Assembly (NCBI GenBank): GCA_036429605.1
Contig: CM071590.1
Span: 6,200,001 to 6,264,000 of the forward strand
Direction of reading: 5' to 3'
Origin: Cladobotryum mycophilum
Taxonomy: Eukaryota > Ascomycota > Sordariomycetes > Hypocreales > Hypocreaceae
Length of the DNA: 64,000 bases
Position numbers and translations under genes: made by a program. The notes below the pieces were generated by a model that had not been told where the DNA came from, did not search any database, and worked only from the letters and a program-made list of their open reading frames with translations. Of this stretch, positions 48,773-60,487 are shown one piece after another (position 1 is the first letter of the stretch; each line of letters begins with the position of its first letter).

Positions 48773-50866
48773 TTGAGAAAATATGTGATATGATGGTATT
48801 TCAATGTATAGAATATTTCAGCTAAGTGACTAGGTCCTTGCTGCGTTGCTCAATGTCGAAAGTTGAGTGTGTTGCTAATCCACGATATTTGAGCCAACAC
48901 CAGAGACTGGAAGACATCAGCTAATACGGCAAACCCTCAGCCGAATATTCTGTCTAGAATAAGAACATAACTAGTAATATTTCTCGAAAACATCCATTGA
49001 CGCTACGTTATCTCACAGGGCCATTACTTGGCACGGCCTACCTATGTTGACGATTCATTACATCACAGGGGCAGATTTACTCCATAATGCGGATAGCTTG
49101 ATGAATTGACTATGCATCTTCAATTACGGACACACCACCGAGATCCACCAAATAGGCGGGCAACCGATGTGCCGTTGAGACACTGCCACTCAAAGCCCGC
49201 TGCTCTGCACATGACAGACACCCTGCCTCAGATCCTAGCGTACCTCTTTGTCATCTCTTCTTCCATTTAATGGCCCAGGCTTACTCAACGAATTGCGCAC
49301 TCAATGGTCCATCTAACGCAAGAACATTGTAACAGAAACCCAACCAATGACAGCTGAAGAAGGGTCCCAGATGGTAAACATCACACCCACCTACATCTCT
49401 CCATAGACAGGGATAGGCGCACAACCATGTGTCTCGCCTTTTCCGGTCTTCTACTAGCGACAATCCCGCCCTCCATACAGCCATTGAGTTCGGGTCGCAA
49501 TTAGCAGACTGAGACGTCTCGAATAAAAGGGCATCAAACAGCATCCGAGACCTTGGGCGGTCTGATGTCCAAGCAGGGTCCACGCGGTACGCGTGTTCAT
49601 CATATGCATTAGTATTTGCAAGATGATGAGCGCACAAGTATGCATCTCGCCCTTTTCAGCCATCTTCTCCTGGCGTCAATCTTTCCGCGCAGCCAGTCGG
49701 TGCGGGCCGCAACAAGCAGGCCGAGGGTCATAGACGGATAGACATCGAGCTCCTCGACGCGGTCTGTTCATCAAACGAGGCCCAAGCGTTGCGTTTGTCC
49801 ATCATCTATCGTGATTGGCTGCATTACCTGCAAGATTACCGTTGCACATGGTGGGTCACAGACGGATTTGTCTTGTTGCAGACGAAGGTCTCTTCCATCG
49901 ATCCACAACCAAACGCAGGACAGGGGACGATTTTTTTCATCTACGTTACATCAGCTGGGTCGATGCGGCACTCCCAGGCGCAAGTGAACCACTCACGACG
50001 CTTTTACCGTGCTCATGTCACACAGGCCATCTGCACATACACGCAAACAGACATAGCCTGCATGCATCATACTGACGTGCCATGCAGCCAAGGCGCCGTA
50101 GGAGGTTGATATACATCATCATGCAGCCAAGACGAAAGTCTTGCTACGGCCGTTTTTCTGATTGCCGCGGATTCACATGCGGCGACCGAAACATATGATC
50201 AGACTCGTCTAGCCCCTCTACTATACACAACGGTGAGGCTTGAGCACTATAGCCAGTTCTCTACCGAGGGCAGTAGGCTATCGTTTATCGTTTACAGGCA
50301 GCTCAATTATGTCCCCCCTTCCAGGTCCCCAGCCCAGGACATTCAAGGAGTCTATAGAGAGAGCTATTGTATTGATCACCATTCCTCCTTGCCTAGCGAT
50401 CTACTGTCTGAACGGACATATTCTTCAGCACATTTCACACAGCGAGCTACCACACACTTAATGGTTTCCTGCACCCTCACATCTCTTACAATGTAGAACT
50501 CCACCCACAGCCATTTGCCCGCGAAGAGATAAAAACAAGAGATTTTCTACCAGAATCATATTAGCACCGTGATGGCATTAGTCCAAACTCATCCAATGCA
50601 CCCAACGTGGTAAATGTAAGCAGTGAATTCACATGCGGGACCAACCACCAGACCACTCATTGTCATGTCAATGTTTCAATAATAAATACACAGAAAATAT
50701 GCATGATATAGCAGACGGTTTCATTACAAACCATATTCAATACTCGGTATTAATTCAGGGTAGCTGAAAAGTGACGGATTAAAACGTCGAGACATGCCAG
50801 GTCGTTGCCGAACGTGCACATCAATAACACATCCACATTTTTATCTCAACCATTTTTCTATGCATC
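48773..50866. promoter_or_regulatory. Divergent promoter region between NRPS and reductase genes
   Basis: About 2.1 kb separating the NRPS start (minus) from the aldo-keto reductase start (plus), so it must hold both promoters. Short open frames here have no motifs. A degenerate repeat block lies at about 49,400-49,950 and is listed separately. I see no certain transcription-factor site. Confidence 0.6.
49400..49950. repeat. Degenerate tandem repeat, about 210-bp unit
   Basis: Similar stretches recur at about 49,419-49,555, 49,630-49,790 and, more weakly, from about 49,835. Shared pieces include GCGCACAA..ATG..TCTCGCC, CGGTCTG..., and a GTC/GGCCGCAA..AGCAG..GAG stretch. Where the first two copies differ in that last stretch, most changes are C/T or G/A, as expected after repeat-induced point mutation. 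The block lies in the divergent promoter region. Confidence 0.5.
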
Positions 50867-52208
50867 ATGGCTAAATCGTCCATTGGTAAACTCGTCAAGG
50901 TTCCAGAGTCACTTCGAGATTCCATTTCACGCACAAAGGTGAGCTATCGGACTCTTGGGAATTCTGGTCTACGCGTATCGAATCCCATACTAGGTGGTCT
51001 TCATATTGGAAGCTCTACTTGGTTTCCGTGGGTTCTTAATGAAGGACAAGTGAGTAATTCTTCTTTGCACAAACAACACTAGCCATGCTAACATCAATAT
51101 AGGCATTACCTATTCTAAAGGCGGCTTATGACCGTGGTATCAATACAGTATGTCTTTTCCACCTCACAGGCGAGCTGCTTTTAACGTTGCTTCAAGTGGG
51201 ATACTGCCAATGTTTACTCAAATGGCCAATCTGAAAGAATTATTGGTACAGCTCTTCGCAAGTACAATATTCCGCGAAGCAAGGTGGTCTTGATGACAAA
51301 ATGTTATCGAGTCGTGTGTGATGCAGAAAACTACGACCCAGGGTCTGGAGTGACGATGCATCATGAGTTGGCTGACAGAAGCAAGGACTATGTGAACCAA
51401 TGGGGTAGGTAAGCCATGAAACTGTGTGAATGATGAGACCACGATGGCTAAACTTGCCGAAAAGGATTATCACGACAGGCAATTTTCAACGCCGTTGAGG
51501 CCTCCCTCGAGCGTCTCAACACCCACTACATTGATATTTTCCAAATACACCGATATGATCATACTGTTCCACCTGAAGAGACCATGCGTGCACTGAACGA
51601 TTTGGTCAGAGCTGGCATGGTGCGATATATCGGCGCGAGCTCAATGTGGACATATCAATTTGCTACCCTACAGCATATTGCAGAAACCAAGGGCTGGACG
51701 AAGTTCATCTCGATGCAAAATCACTACAATCTTGTATACCGAGAAGAAGAAAGGGAAATGAATAACTACTGCAAACAAAATGGAGTAGGACTGATTCCGG
51801 TATGACAACCACTCGAGAATAGCATCACAGAGATTCATTAGACTGACTGATATGTGCGTGAGACAGTGGGCGCCTCTCGCATCTGGGAGGCTGGCACGTC
51901 GCCCAACACAAGAGACCAACTCTGTACGCGCATCATTCAGCTCCAACGGGTCCATTTATTCCGGCCAAGGTCCCAGTACAGAAGGCATCATTTCTAGAAT
52001 AGATGAGATTGCTACGGATCGAAATTGGCCAATGAGCCATGTTGCCCTGGCTTGGTTGAACAGGAGGGTCACGGCTCCCATCATTGGCTTCAGTTCCGTC
52101 GAACGGATCGACGAGGCCTTGGCGGCTAATGGCAAGGAATTAACCGAGACCGAGGAGCAGTACCTGGAGGAGTTGTACGTGCCTCAGTTTGTACAGGGGC
52201 ATTCGTGA
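50867..52208 (+). CDS. dtxS3: Aldo-keto reductase of the destruxin-type cluster
   Basis: An NADPH-dependent reductase of about 360 residues in five exons. All four introns (after EGQ, after GINT, after NQWG and after GLIP) are GT-AG and keep the frame. It has the AKR catalytic tetrad: Asp and Tyr in WDTANVYSNG, Lys in VVLMTKC and His in FQIHRYD. The cofactor region appears as ISMQNHYNLVYREEER and PIIGFSSVERIDEAL. In the destruxin pathway the matching enzyme reduces alpha-ketoisocaproate to the hydroxy acid used by module 2, consistent with the altered A2 pocket here. It resembles yeast AAD-like and voltage-gated potassium-channel beta-like AKRs, so substrate is assigned from context. The gene is intact and transcribed away from the NRPS. 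Confidence 0.87.
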
Positions 52209-53878
52209 GCTGAAATGCGACCGAATGAACACACCCTCATACCATACTCGCTTGCATGCAGCAAGCAGAAATCATGTATCCATACTAATAATACGAGTAC
52301 CTAAGCTTATGGTGATGGTGAAGCCGTTGAACCCCCTTCCTCTTTGCCGCCCCGCACATGTCCGTCCGTTTAAGATGCCATCCGGATATGCAGACTCGGG
52401 GGGATAGACTGCGCGTGTAATTGACATATCATATCATGCGAGTGGGGTTCGCATGTTGTTGACAAGGGGGTTCAGCTAGCATCGCTTATACAAGTTGCAC
52501 ACACACTCCAAACTCCGATATCCAATCACCCTACATATTTCACAAGCGTCTTCACTTCTACATATTGCTGTTTACCTGATAGGTAGCATCGGCTACACCG
52601 ATATATATATTACAACCCAACGCATTACCTGAACTTGTACACAAAATGTCTTGATACTTCCGGTGGTCAATAAACGTAATGGGCGCACACTATGATACAA
52701 GGGATGCGAAATTAGCCAAAGCCCATGGTAATTGGGAAGAAAAATACGGAGCATGCATATACAAGGATGTAAAGTATGTGAGCAGGTTTGTCGAATAATG
52801 CTGCCAAGACAGTTGCGCTATTGGCATGGTAGAGAAGACGTTTGCAATACACACATCTGATTAAGTACACTCCACGCCTTTCCTTTGACTAAATAGTCTG
52901 AGGTAGTAGATCCTTCACAACTCATCCATTGCTGCTCCATAGTCCTGCCATGCATACTCGCACATAACTTTCATCTAGAGCTTGTATCCATGCAGCTAGT
53001 TGCGTAGATGAGACTTAAGCAATAGGTAATTCTCATCTATAGGTGTTATTAATGGCCTCAACCGGAGACATGCGTGCTGATATACGAACCAATGTGTTGA
53101 TCATGAAGAGGCATTGCTGTACTGGCATGACAATACAACTTGGTATTACTCATTCTACATCTACATCTGCATGTCTCTCTAAACACGAGCGGGCCATTGC
53201 GACGACTTGCCATAAAGACTCACCTCACCCTTCCGAGGCCCCACAGGTAACATCCCGTGGCCCCCACAGGGACTGAGACATGAGCCAAAATGTGATCCAT
53301 CCATGATGTTACCGTCACGTAGGAGTTTGAAGAATCACCGTGCCCTAGTACTACAGAGTTGACTTGTATCATATGGGTGGAGAGATGCCCCATAGTCCAT
53401 CACAGAATAGAGATCGTCTGCTCCAGTCTTCTGTCGATCATCTCACCGCCATGAGCACATCGCTATTAGTAAGATATCGTGCCTCTTAGAGAAGTGCCAT
53501 TCCGTCGATACCCGTATCAACTATGTAAGTGGGATTTTGGAGCACTTGCATGGCTGCAGAGGCTCCCAAACAACTGAGCTCTTTCAAAACTCATTGGCCG
53601 AGGCGCTACGGAGTAGAGTAGGTCGAATCAACAGCTAGCTTAGCATTTCGTAATTCGGTATCGCCGTTTGTCATGCCGTTCAATGTTCTTCCCACCAGTA
53701 GTCGCGCTGCATCATCATCCATTTTACATCTTCATCTTCATCTTCATCGCTCCAAAGGACAGATATCTCTCTCACATAAAAGTCTATTGTGTGTGCTTGA
53801 TCGCCCTCAAAGGGCACATCATCTCAACCATAGAGCGATTTGCTCCCTCATTTTATCCTTTACACTTATTCTCCCATC
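52209..53878. other. Intergenic between reductase and P450 genes
   Basis: About 1.7 kb with no supported gene. It should contain the P450 promoter. A short CATCTT microsatellite lies at about 53,720-53,745, just upstream of the P450 start. Confidence 0.45.
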
Positions 53879-55519
53879 ATGGAGAAGCCTATTCTCGAGG
53901 CTTTCCTCCTAAGCCCCCACCTCGAGGGCTTTCATCTGGCGTCCTGGAAAGGACTGGCCGCAGCAGCAGCTTTGGTGCTCGTAGTCATACCAGTGGTACG
54001 AGCGCTTTGGTCGGCCGTGTACAATGTTTTCTTTCATCCACTGCGCCGCTATCCAGGACCGTTCTTGTGGATTGCTTTCCCTTGGACGAAGAATTTGGCG
54101 CTGATTCGCGGCAAAGCCGACCATGCCATTGTAGCTCTTCATGAGCGTTTGGGACCTGTTGTGCGCATCACTCCCGACACCTTGAGCTTCACAACAATGA
54201 CTGCCTGGAGAGACATTTATGGTACTGGCCATGCGGAATTGCCCAAGCACATTTACAAGGGTAGTGGTATGGAGGAGCGCCCCAACATCATCACAGCCAA
54301 TTCTCGCGACCACCACCGCTTCCGCAGAGCTTTAATGCCCGCTTTTACCAATGATGCCCTTGGACGCCAGGAGCCCTTGATCACCGGCTATACTGATTTG
54401 CTGATCAAGAGGTTGCGCGAGATCGCTACCTCGACCAATTCAACCGCAGACATCTCCAAGTGGTACACAATGACAACGTTTGACATCTTCGGCGATTTGG
54501 CCTATGGCGAGTCCTTCAACGCTTTGGAAACTGGCAAAGTGCACCCTTGGATCAAAGCCCTCGGCGACATGAAGTTCCTAGTTCCCTTGATGGTCTTTCC
54601 TGGCATCTCATGGCTGCTGATCCCACTGTTGACAACGACCGAGCAGCGCGAGTCATTGAGCCAGCATCAGCAGCGTTCCATGGCGCTCACCTACAAGCGC
54701 ATCAAGAACAAGGAGGTCCAGGAGCGTGGCGATATCATGACCTTTGTGTTGCGTGAGCACGGCGAGGACCAGGGCCTGAGCGACTTCGAGATGGCCTGCA
54801 ATGCCGACATCATCATCAGCGCTGGGTCTGAGACCACCGGAACGGCCATGACTGGCATCACATATTACTTGCTGCGCAACCCTGACAAGCTGGAGAAGTG
54901 TGTGAATGAGATACGCGGCGCTTTTGGCAGTCAGGAATCCATCAACTTCAAGGATACTAATTACAAGCTGCCCTACTTGATGGCTTGCATTGAAGAAGGC
55001 TTGCGACTGTACCCTCCTGTGCCCACTGCACTGCTGCGTGAGACCCTCCCTGGCAGACCCACGCTGATTGATGGCAATTTGATCCCCGAGAAGGTAAGTT
55101 GGCTCTCTAACGGTCCGGGTTATCTCATATGTATCTAGCCTTTCATTCTTCCAACTGCTAACATATTCTTGCAGACTGTTGTCGCCGTGCACCACCTATC
55201 CACCTACCACTCTGAGAACAACTTCCATGATGCCAAGAACTTCCGTCCTGAACGATGGCTGCCCGAGGTTCACTCTGATCCCAGCTCCCCCTTCTACAAT
55301 GACAACCGCAACTGCCTCAAGCCCTTCAGCTACGGGCCGCGTAACTGCATCGGTCGCAACCTGGCCTACCACGAGATGAGGCTGATCCTCTCCAAGGTCC
55401 TGTGGAACTTTGACCTGGCCCTGAAGCCGGGCTTCGAGAACTGGGTTGTCGGCCAGAAGACATACCAGCTTTGGGCGAAGCCAAGTTTGTTGGTGGATGT
55501 GAAGGTACGCAGTGCCTGA
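53879..55519 (+). CDS. dtxS2: Cytochrome P450 monooxygenase of the destruxin-type cluster
   Basis: An ER-anchored P450 of 519 residues in two exons (53879-55093 and 55175-55519; intron GTAAGT...TTGCAG). The N-terminus has a membrane helix (about residues 22-42) followed by the Pro-rich hinge PLRRYPGP. Downstream are the I-helix AGSETTGTAM (about residues 314-323), the ExxR pair in EEGLRLYPP (Glu373, Arg376), FRPERW, and the haem loop FSYGPRNCIGRNLA with the ligand at Cys463. In destruxin producers the equivalent P450 oxidises the hydroxy-acid side chain of the cyclic product to give the A, C, D and E-type congeners. I started at the Met in MEKPILEAFLL. An upstream Met in the same frame is possible but adds a leader without family character. 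The gene looks intact and marks the right edge of the cluster. Confidence 0.9.
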
Positions 55520-58397
55520 AAGTATCATGGAAAACAAATACAATAGTAAATTTCTGGTTACCACTCTCCCCCATGCGCTCATAATGTAGTAGTCGTGCAT
55601 GCAAGTTATTAGATTTGTCGCGTAGAGTGATTCACAATAATGGACATATTACACCGGATAATTTGATGATTGCGCTCTTGAGCAAACTGTTTGGTTGAGA
55701 GGTGTATGACGCCATTCCCACAAAACAAGTCCTGATGAGTAGAGGATTATGTGAAGCAAACACATACAAGAGCAGCACAACATACCGTAAGCGTAGATGC
55801 ATCTTGGTATATAAGCGCGTGAATTTGGTCTAGTTACATGTCAATCATAAATCTCTGTACTCTTGTGGCTCATCCAAGGGTTAACCGTATAGAAAGAAAA
55901 GATATCTGTTATTCTATGAGATGCACTTTATGCATGCACAAGAATCGCACAGCATTGAATCGATCAACTTTCTTCCATGGCCAAATGGAATGCACTATGC
56001 ATTCAGGGTGCAATGTTTAATTTATGTACGAAACGCGCCGCATTACGGTGGACCAGTGGCTGCATGCATCCCAGATTCGATTCTGTGGGCAGGGTAAGTC
56101 GATTTGCACCGTGATTCGAATGTCAACATGCACTTCCTCATTGTATCTTCAAACGATTGTGTTTGATTACCTAGCATGTTCGTCCATCTGAGCCGTTATA
56201 GCTTTAACGAGGGTGAGAATGCGTATCAGTCTGGACGTGCGTCACTAGCAGTGCGAACATTGCGACTAGGATTCCTCTGAATACAACCTTGACGGACTGT
56301 GAAAGAATTGAAGGGGTTAGTTGATAGTGTGAAGCGACACCGAGTACCATAATATACTCATCGTTGCTTAGCACCAAATTGCCCTTACAGGATCTCATGA
56401 ACCTTGGTGAGGATAGTAAGGAAATGATGATTCCGCAAGTATATTCGCCATGGGCTAGGAGTCCAATCACGTCGCCGGGTCGGTGAGGTTGCGGTTTTAC
56501 ACAAGACCCATACATGCAGAAGCTCAGCCAAACATGTGATGGATCACAGATGTATCGAAGCAACAGAGAATAAACGACAGCGGAAAGGGTGGAGCAAGAA
56601 ATGCCAAGAGAGCCGCCAGGAACGTGTGACACCGCGCCACTGCTGTGATGAGGCGTTTGCCAAGACGACATGTAGCCCCAGCAGATGTTTTTACGCAGTC
56701 TGATAGGGGGAAAAGAAAGTGAGACAATGCATCGGATGATGATTTGTAATGGGGGCTGAGCAGGGACGCTTGGGGTTGAGGGAGTAGGCAGCTGCTCTGA
56801 ACCCGACTTGAATCCATTTCAGAGTTGACTCTGGAGGGGTCATGATCCGTGGAGGCGCTGTGTTTTATGCTTTTTTTTTTAGAGATTGAGAACATAGGAC
56901 TTCACAGATTGATGGTGGGTGGATGGACTACCGTCCCTTTGCATATAGCCGTATCACGCCTCATGTTGTAAGAAACATGATGTTTTATCTTTGGGATCCA
57001 CAGCCGTGACAAAAGAAATTACATGGCACGCTCGAAACTCATCTCATAGAGGTTTAGATTGAACACAATTGCGATACACCACAAGCACCCAAACCGTTCT
57101 TGTCTAATATTGTTCCATCTTCAAGGTGGTCCATACTGACGGCAACACGAGACCATTCCCTCATGGAAGATGTACATGATGAGAGATGAATTGGCATTAC
57201 CACGCTTGTAGGTTTCCTACTCTGGACATATTTTAACATAGGCGATAGCCTTGTCTAGTCTTTCTAGGGTATCCTCAACGACAGGCTTGAGACCGTCCAA
57301 AAGAGGGTCGTTCTGTGGGCAATGACAAGATGGAGCGTGTATCGCTGGGCTCCAACCATTTCTGATATACATGTTTGCACAAGGACATCCAGATGAAGTA
57401 AACAGGCGGTGTGGCAGGAGGCTGGGACAGTGCACCAGCTGATAATTTGCAATAAAAATATACGACTCACACAATGCAATGAGGGCGAAACCGGTGGATC
57501 TCACTGACTGCAGTGCCTGTTCCATCTACCGCTTATTCCTTAACGACGATGCAAACTCATGCCGCTGTCTTACCTGTACTATTCCGACTCCCTGCCATGA
57601 GAATGCCAATCTTGATAAGTACTACGGCAGTGCATTACCGTCGTTCTACTCGATTGATGGCGGGAAGGGCCGGGCTGTACCTAGAAAGCGGAGAACTCGA
57701 TTCCGCTGCCGCCCCATAATATCTCCATTGCTTGTATCCATTAACAAGGGCAATGGTGAAGGGGCGGCTCATGTGAGACAAGAAATCAGATGATACCAAT
57801 ATCACAGTGGAGATAAACAGGGAAGTCTAAAACATGGCTAGTGATTGACTTGATATGTTGCCCGTCATGGAGGAGAATAGCTCAAAATGGGGTCATCCTT
57901 TTTTCTTCTTCTTGATATTCTTGACGAGCTGACAAGTTTCTTATCTTGTGTGCGAGGCATAAAGATTCTGTCATATCCAATTAGGCATGCGAGGAGCAGG
58001 GCTCTGGGTCTAACAGCTAAAGCAAATCCACTGTGCCTAGGCACTGAATGTGATATCCCCCGTCTCTGCTTTGAACAAACTGGAGATACTGAGCTACCGA
58101 AACACAACGTTGCACCTTGTTTTGACATGTACTGCTGCATGAAGCTAAAACAAATGTAATAAAAATGGTTTCAGATCTGTAAAGTCTACGATACAAACGC
58201 AAACAAAGCAGATTACGCCTCCCCCAACCTCGTGTCATACCCGATGATCAAGTACACACCCTACATAGCATATGCCTTCAACTTATTTTCCGTCTTTTCA
58301 AAATCTCCAACCTTCATAGCAGTTCCTACCAAAAGCGATACCAGACGATCTTCTTCAGATAAGATGTTGAATAATGCCTTATGAATCGGCATCTATT
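55520..58397. other. Long intergenic region with repeat traces
   Basis: About 2.9 kb. No confident gene. Minus-strand frames at 56204-56671 and 57217-57525 lack motifs, although the latter ends LKPVVEDTLERLDKAIAYVK and could be the tail of a small secreted protein. The stretch at about 57,396-57,500 resembles the promoters of the two secreted-protein genes further right, and 57,660-57,870 resembles 59,725-59,950. Confidence 0.4.
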
Positions 58398-59025
58398 CTA
58401 AGCCTCAGGGCAGGCCGTTAATAGCTTTTTCAGATCAACCTTTGGAAATATCGACGCCGTGTCACCCCCAAAAATCTTATGGAGCAGTTGGGCTATACTA
58501 GCAGTGATAGGATTGAGGATATTAGTCGCTCCAGAGAGAATGTCGAATAGAGCGCCACAAACGGGATCGCGAACAATTTCTGGGTGAGCCTTGATTCTAT
58601 CAATGATAATTGTGACATAATTAATCGACTAGATTGATCAGATACTTTTGTTAGATCGAGGCGCAATGCCATATACCGGATATGGAATACATACTGTTGC
58701 AATATCAATACCGGTAGCGTCACTGACTTTCTTTGCAATCTGGATGATATCAAGGTTGCGTATAATTTCAACCTGATGAGTGGGCGAGGGAGTCAGTAAC
58801 AATTTCCCGACCACACACTTCTGGCCGGATCGCCACCGGTCCTCAACTCGCTGGAGTCATGCTTACTACTACTGGGATGCCACCTTTCGAATTAAGACTG
58901 CCGACAGTCGATCCGACAGCACCACTCACACCTGATATATCCGGGAAGCCTGCGACGGGAATGCCTAGAGCAGGAGCAATTGTCAAAGCCGTGAAAAGGG
59001 TGATAGAATGCTTGAAGAACAACAT
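58398..59025 (-). CDS. Small secreted protein
   Basis: A three-exon gene (59025-58867, 58772-58695, 58628-58398) encoding 155 residues. Introns are GTAAGC...CAG and GTATGT...TAG, and all junctions keep the frame. The first 20 residues form a signal peptide (MLFFKHSITLFTALTIAPAL), with cleavage likely after ALG. The mature part begins with a Gly/Ser/Val-rich stretch, then amphipathic helices (VEIIRNLDIIQIAKKVSDAT, IIIDRIKAHPEIV) and has only two Cys (in DPVCGAL and near the C-terminus, LTACPEA). I do not recognise a family. A secreted role at the host or cell surface is possible but unproven. A related gene lies on the other side of the hAT element. Confidence 0.7.
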
Positions 59026-59146
59026 TGCTTTAATTTTTGCTGGTAGTGGTATAAGGTTTTCGAGGATACTTGAGATCTGATAGTTTGTTGTAGAAGTGTG
59101 ATGAGTAGCGCTGAAGTGACTTGAGTATTGCTGGGCTTCGACTGCA

Positions 59147-59156
59147 TTTATATAAG
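59147..59156 (-). promoter_or_regulatory. TATA-like box of small secreted protein gene
   Basis: CTTATATAAA on the minus strand, about 120 bases before the start codon at 59025. The same box in the same context (GCTTCGACTG..TTTATATAAGTA on the plus strand) occurs upstream of the related gene at 63,789-63,798. Confidence 0.5.
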
Positions 59157-60179
59157 TACGTGTAAGAAGACCCGGGAGGAATTGATCAAAATGGATGCTT
59201 GCGTCCGTTCAACATGAGGTCAGTATAAGACTTTTTTTGGCAAGTAAACAGGGGGTGCTTGGAGGGTAAGACAATGTGCTCAAATTACAACATGAAATCT
59301 AATAAAGCATAGTTGTTGTGGGCCATGGATGAGAGGACAACGGGATACTGTTGATAACAATGCACAAATGTATATACATGTTAGCACCCGTCTCGTCTAC
59401 CACTGATTCCACAGTAAAAATACAAAATCGTGATGTTTTCTGGTGTCATGAGCTGTGTAAGAGTGGAAGGAAGAAGGTTTTTCCGACGCCGACCAGCGGC
59501 GCGCGCCTTGAGGCGCGGCCGTTGATCAAGGAATTAGAAGGGCAAGAATTGAAACCGTCACCAATTGAGACCTACCTGCGAGATAGCTACGACCTAGCTA
59601 CTGAACTGTGCACTCATTCACTCCCTTGTGACCAAAAACCTGACATCTGGTCATTCTAGTGGTTTACTATGCAAATACCAACAAGGATTTTAGTAGGAAA
59701 GTAGGACCACCATGATCGATCGATCGTAGGAAGCGCCGGGCTCTGCCGAGAAAGCTGAGAACGTCATTTGGGTTGCCGCCTTTACATGATATCCCGGTCG
59801 TTGAGGAGAGTCACAGCAAAGGGCGAGTGAGACAAACGGTCAGTTGATGGCTAGATTACAAGGATGTAAACAGGGAAATTTGAAACATATAGAAGTTTCT
59901 AGTCCTTGACTTCATCGTCATACTTGTATGTTTCCTGCAGATGGAGACGAGTGGAACGAAATTAAATTATCTTGATATCCTTTAGTCAAGTTGGTATCTC
60001 GTTTCGATCCATAAGCATTAATAGTATAGTAGCAGTATGAAGTGTGAGAATCCGGTTTTCCAACGGGAACTAACTAGATATGAGAATTTTCCCTGTCAGT
60101 TGGACGTGATATATTTAATAAGCCATTCTCCATCTTCACGGTTGACTCTAATCCGTCTTCGGTATGGGAGAGGGTGGAA
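59157..60179. other. Intergenic with duplicated non-coding segment
   Basis: Upstream region of the first secreted-protein gene. The stretch 59,241-59,350 resembles 63,870-64,000, and 59,725-59,950 resembles 57,660-57,870 (shared GCCGGGCT..GAGAAAGC.GAGAAC and GTAAACAGGGAA..TTGACTT). A plus-strand frame at 59351-59659 lacks motifs. Confidence 0.45.
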
Positions 60180-60187
60180 GACAGCGG
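60180..60187. repeat. 8-bp target-site duplication, left copy
   Basis: GACAGCGG directly before the left inverted repeat. It is identical to the copy at 63,109-63,116. Eight bases is the length made by hAT transposases. Confidence 0.9.
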
Positions 60188-60487
60188 CAGGGCAGCATCC
60201 CGACCAAATCTAATAAACAAATCTATCAAATAGTCAAACAAATGAAGCTATTCCCAACTATCAAATAAATAAATAAAGATAGGTCAAGATTTGATAGATT
60301 TGATCAAATATATAGGGTATTTTATAGACCGGAAAATATATTATCCGGTAATAAAATAGCAATAACGACTAATACTAAATTCTTCCTCGAACGCGAAAAC
60401 ACCACGAATTTAATCTTACATTGCTATTTTTATCACAATTATGACTTTTCTATTATATCACAACTTCGTTATTCTATTATAACTCCA

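Noticed and set aside
49281..49637. Minus-strand open frame of 118 codons upstream of the NRPS
   Set aside because: It overlaps the degenerate tandem repeats, which explain its length; the translation has no family character.
48773..50866. CRISPR-like or prokaryotic element in the repeat block
   Set aside because: The genome is fungal, the unit is long and degenerate, and there is no spacer-repeat regularity.
56204..56895. Overlapping minus-strand open frames right of the P450
   Set aside because: Low-complexity translations in two frames with no signal or domain.
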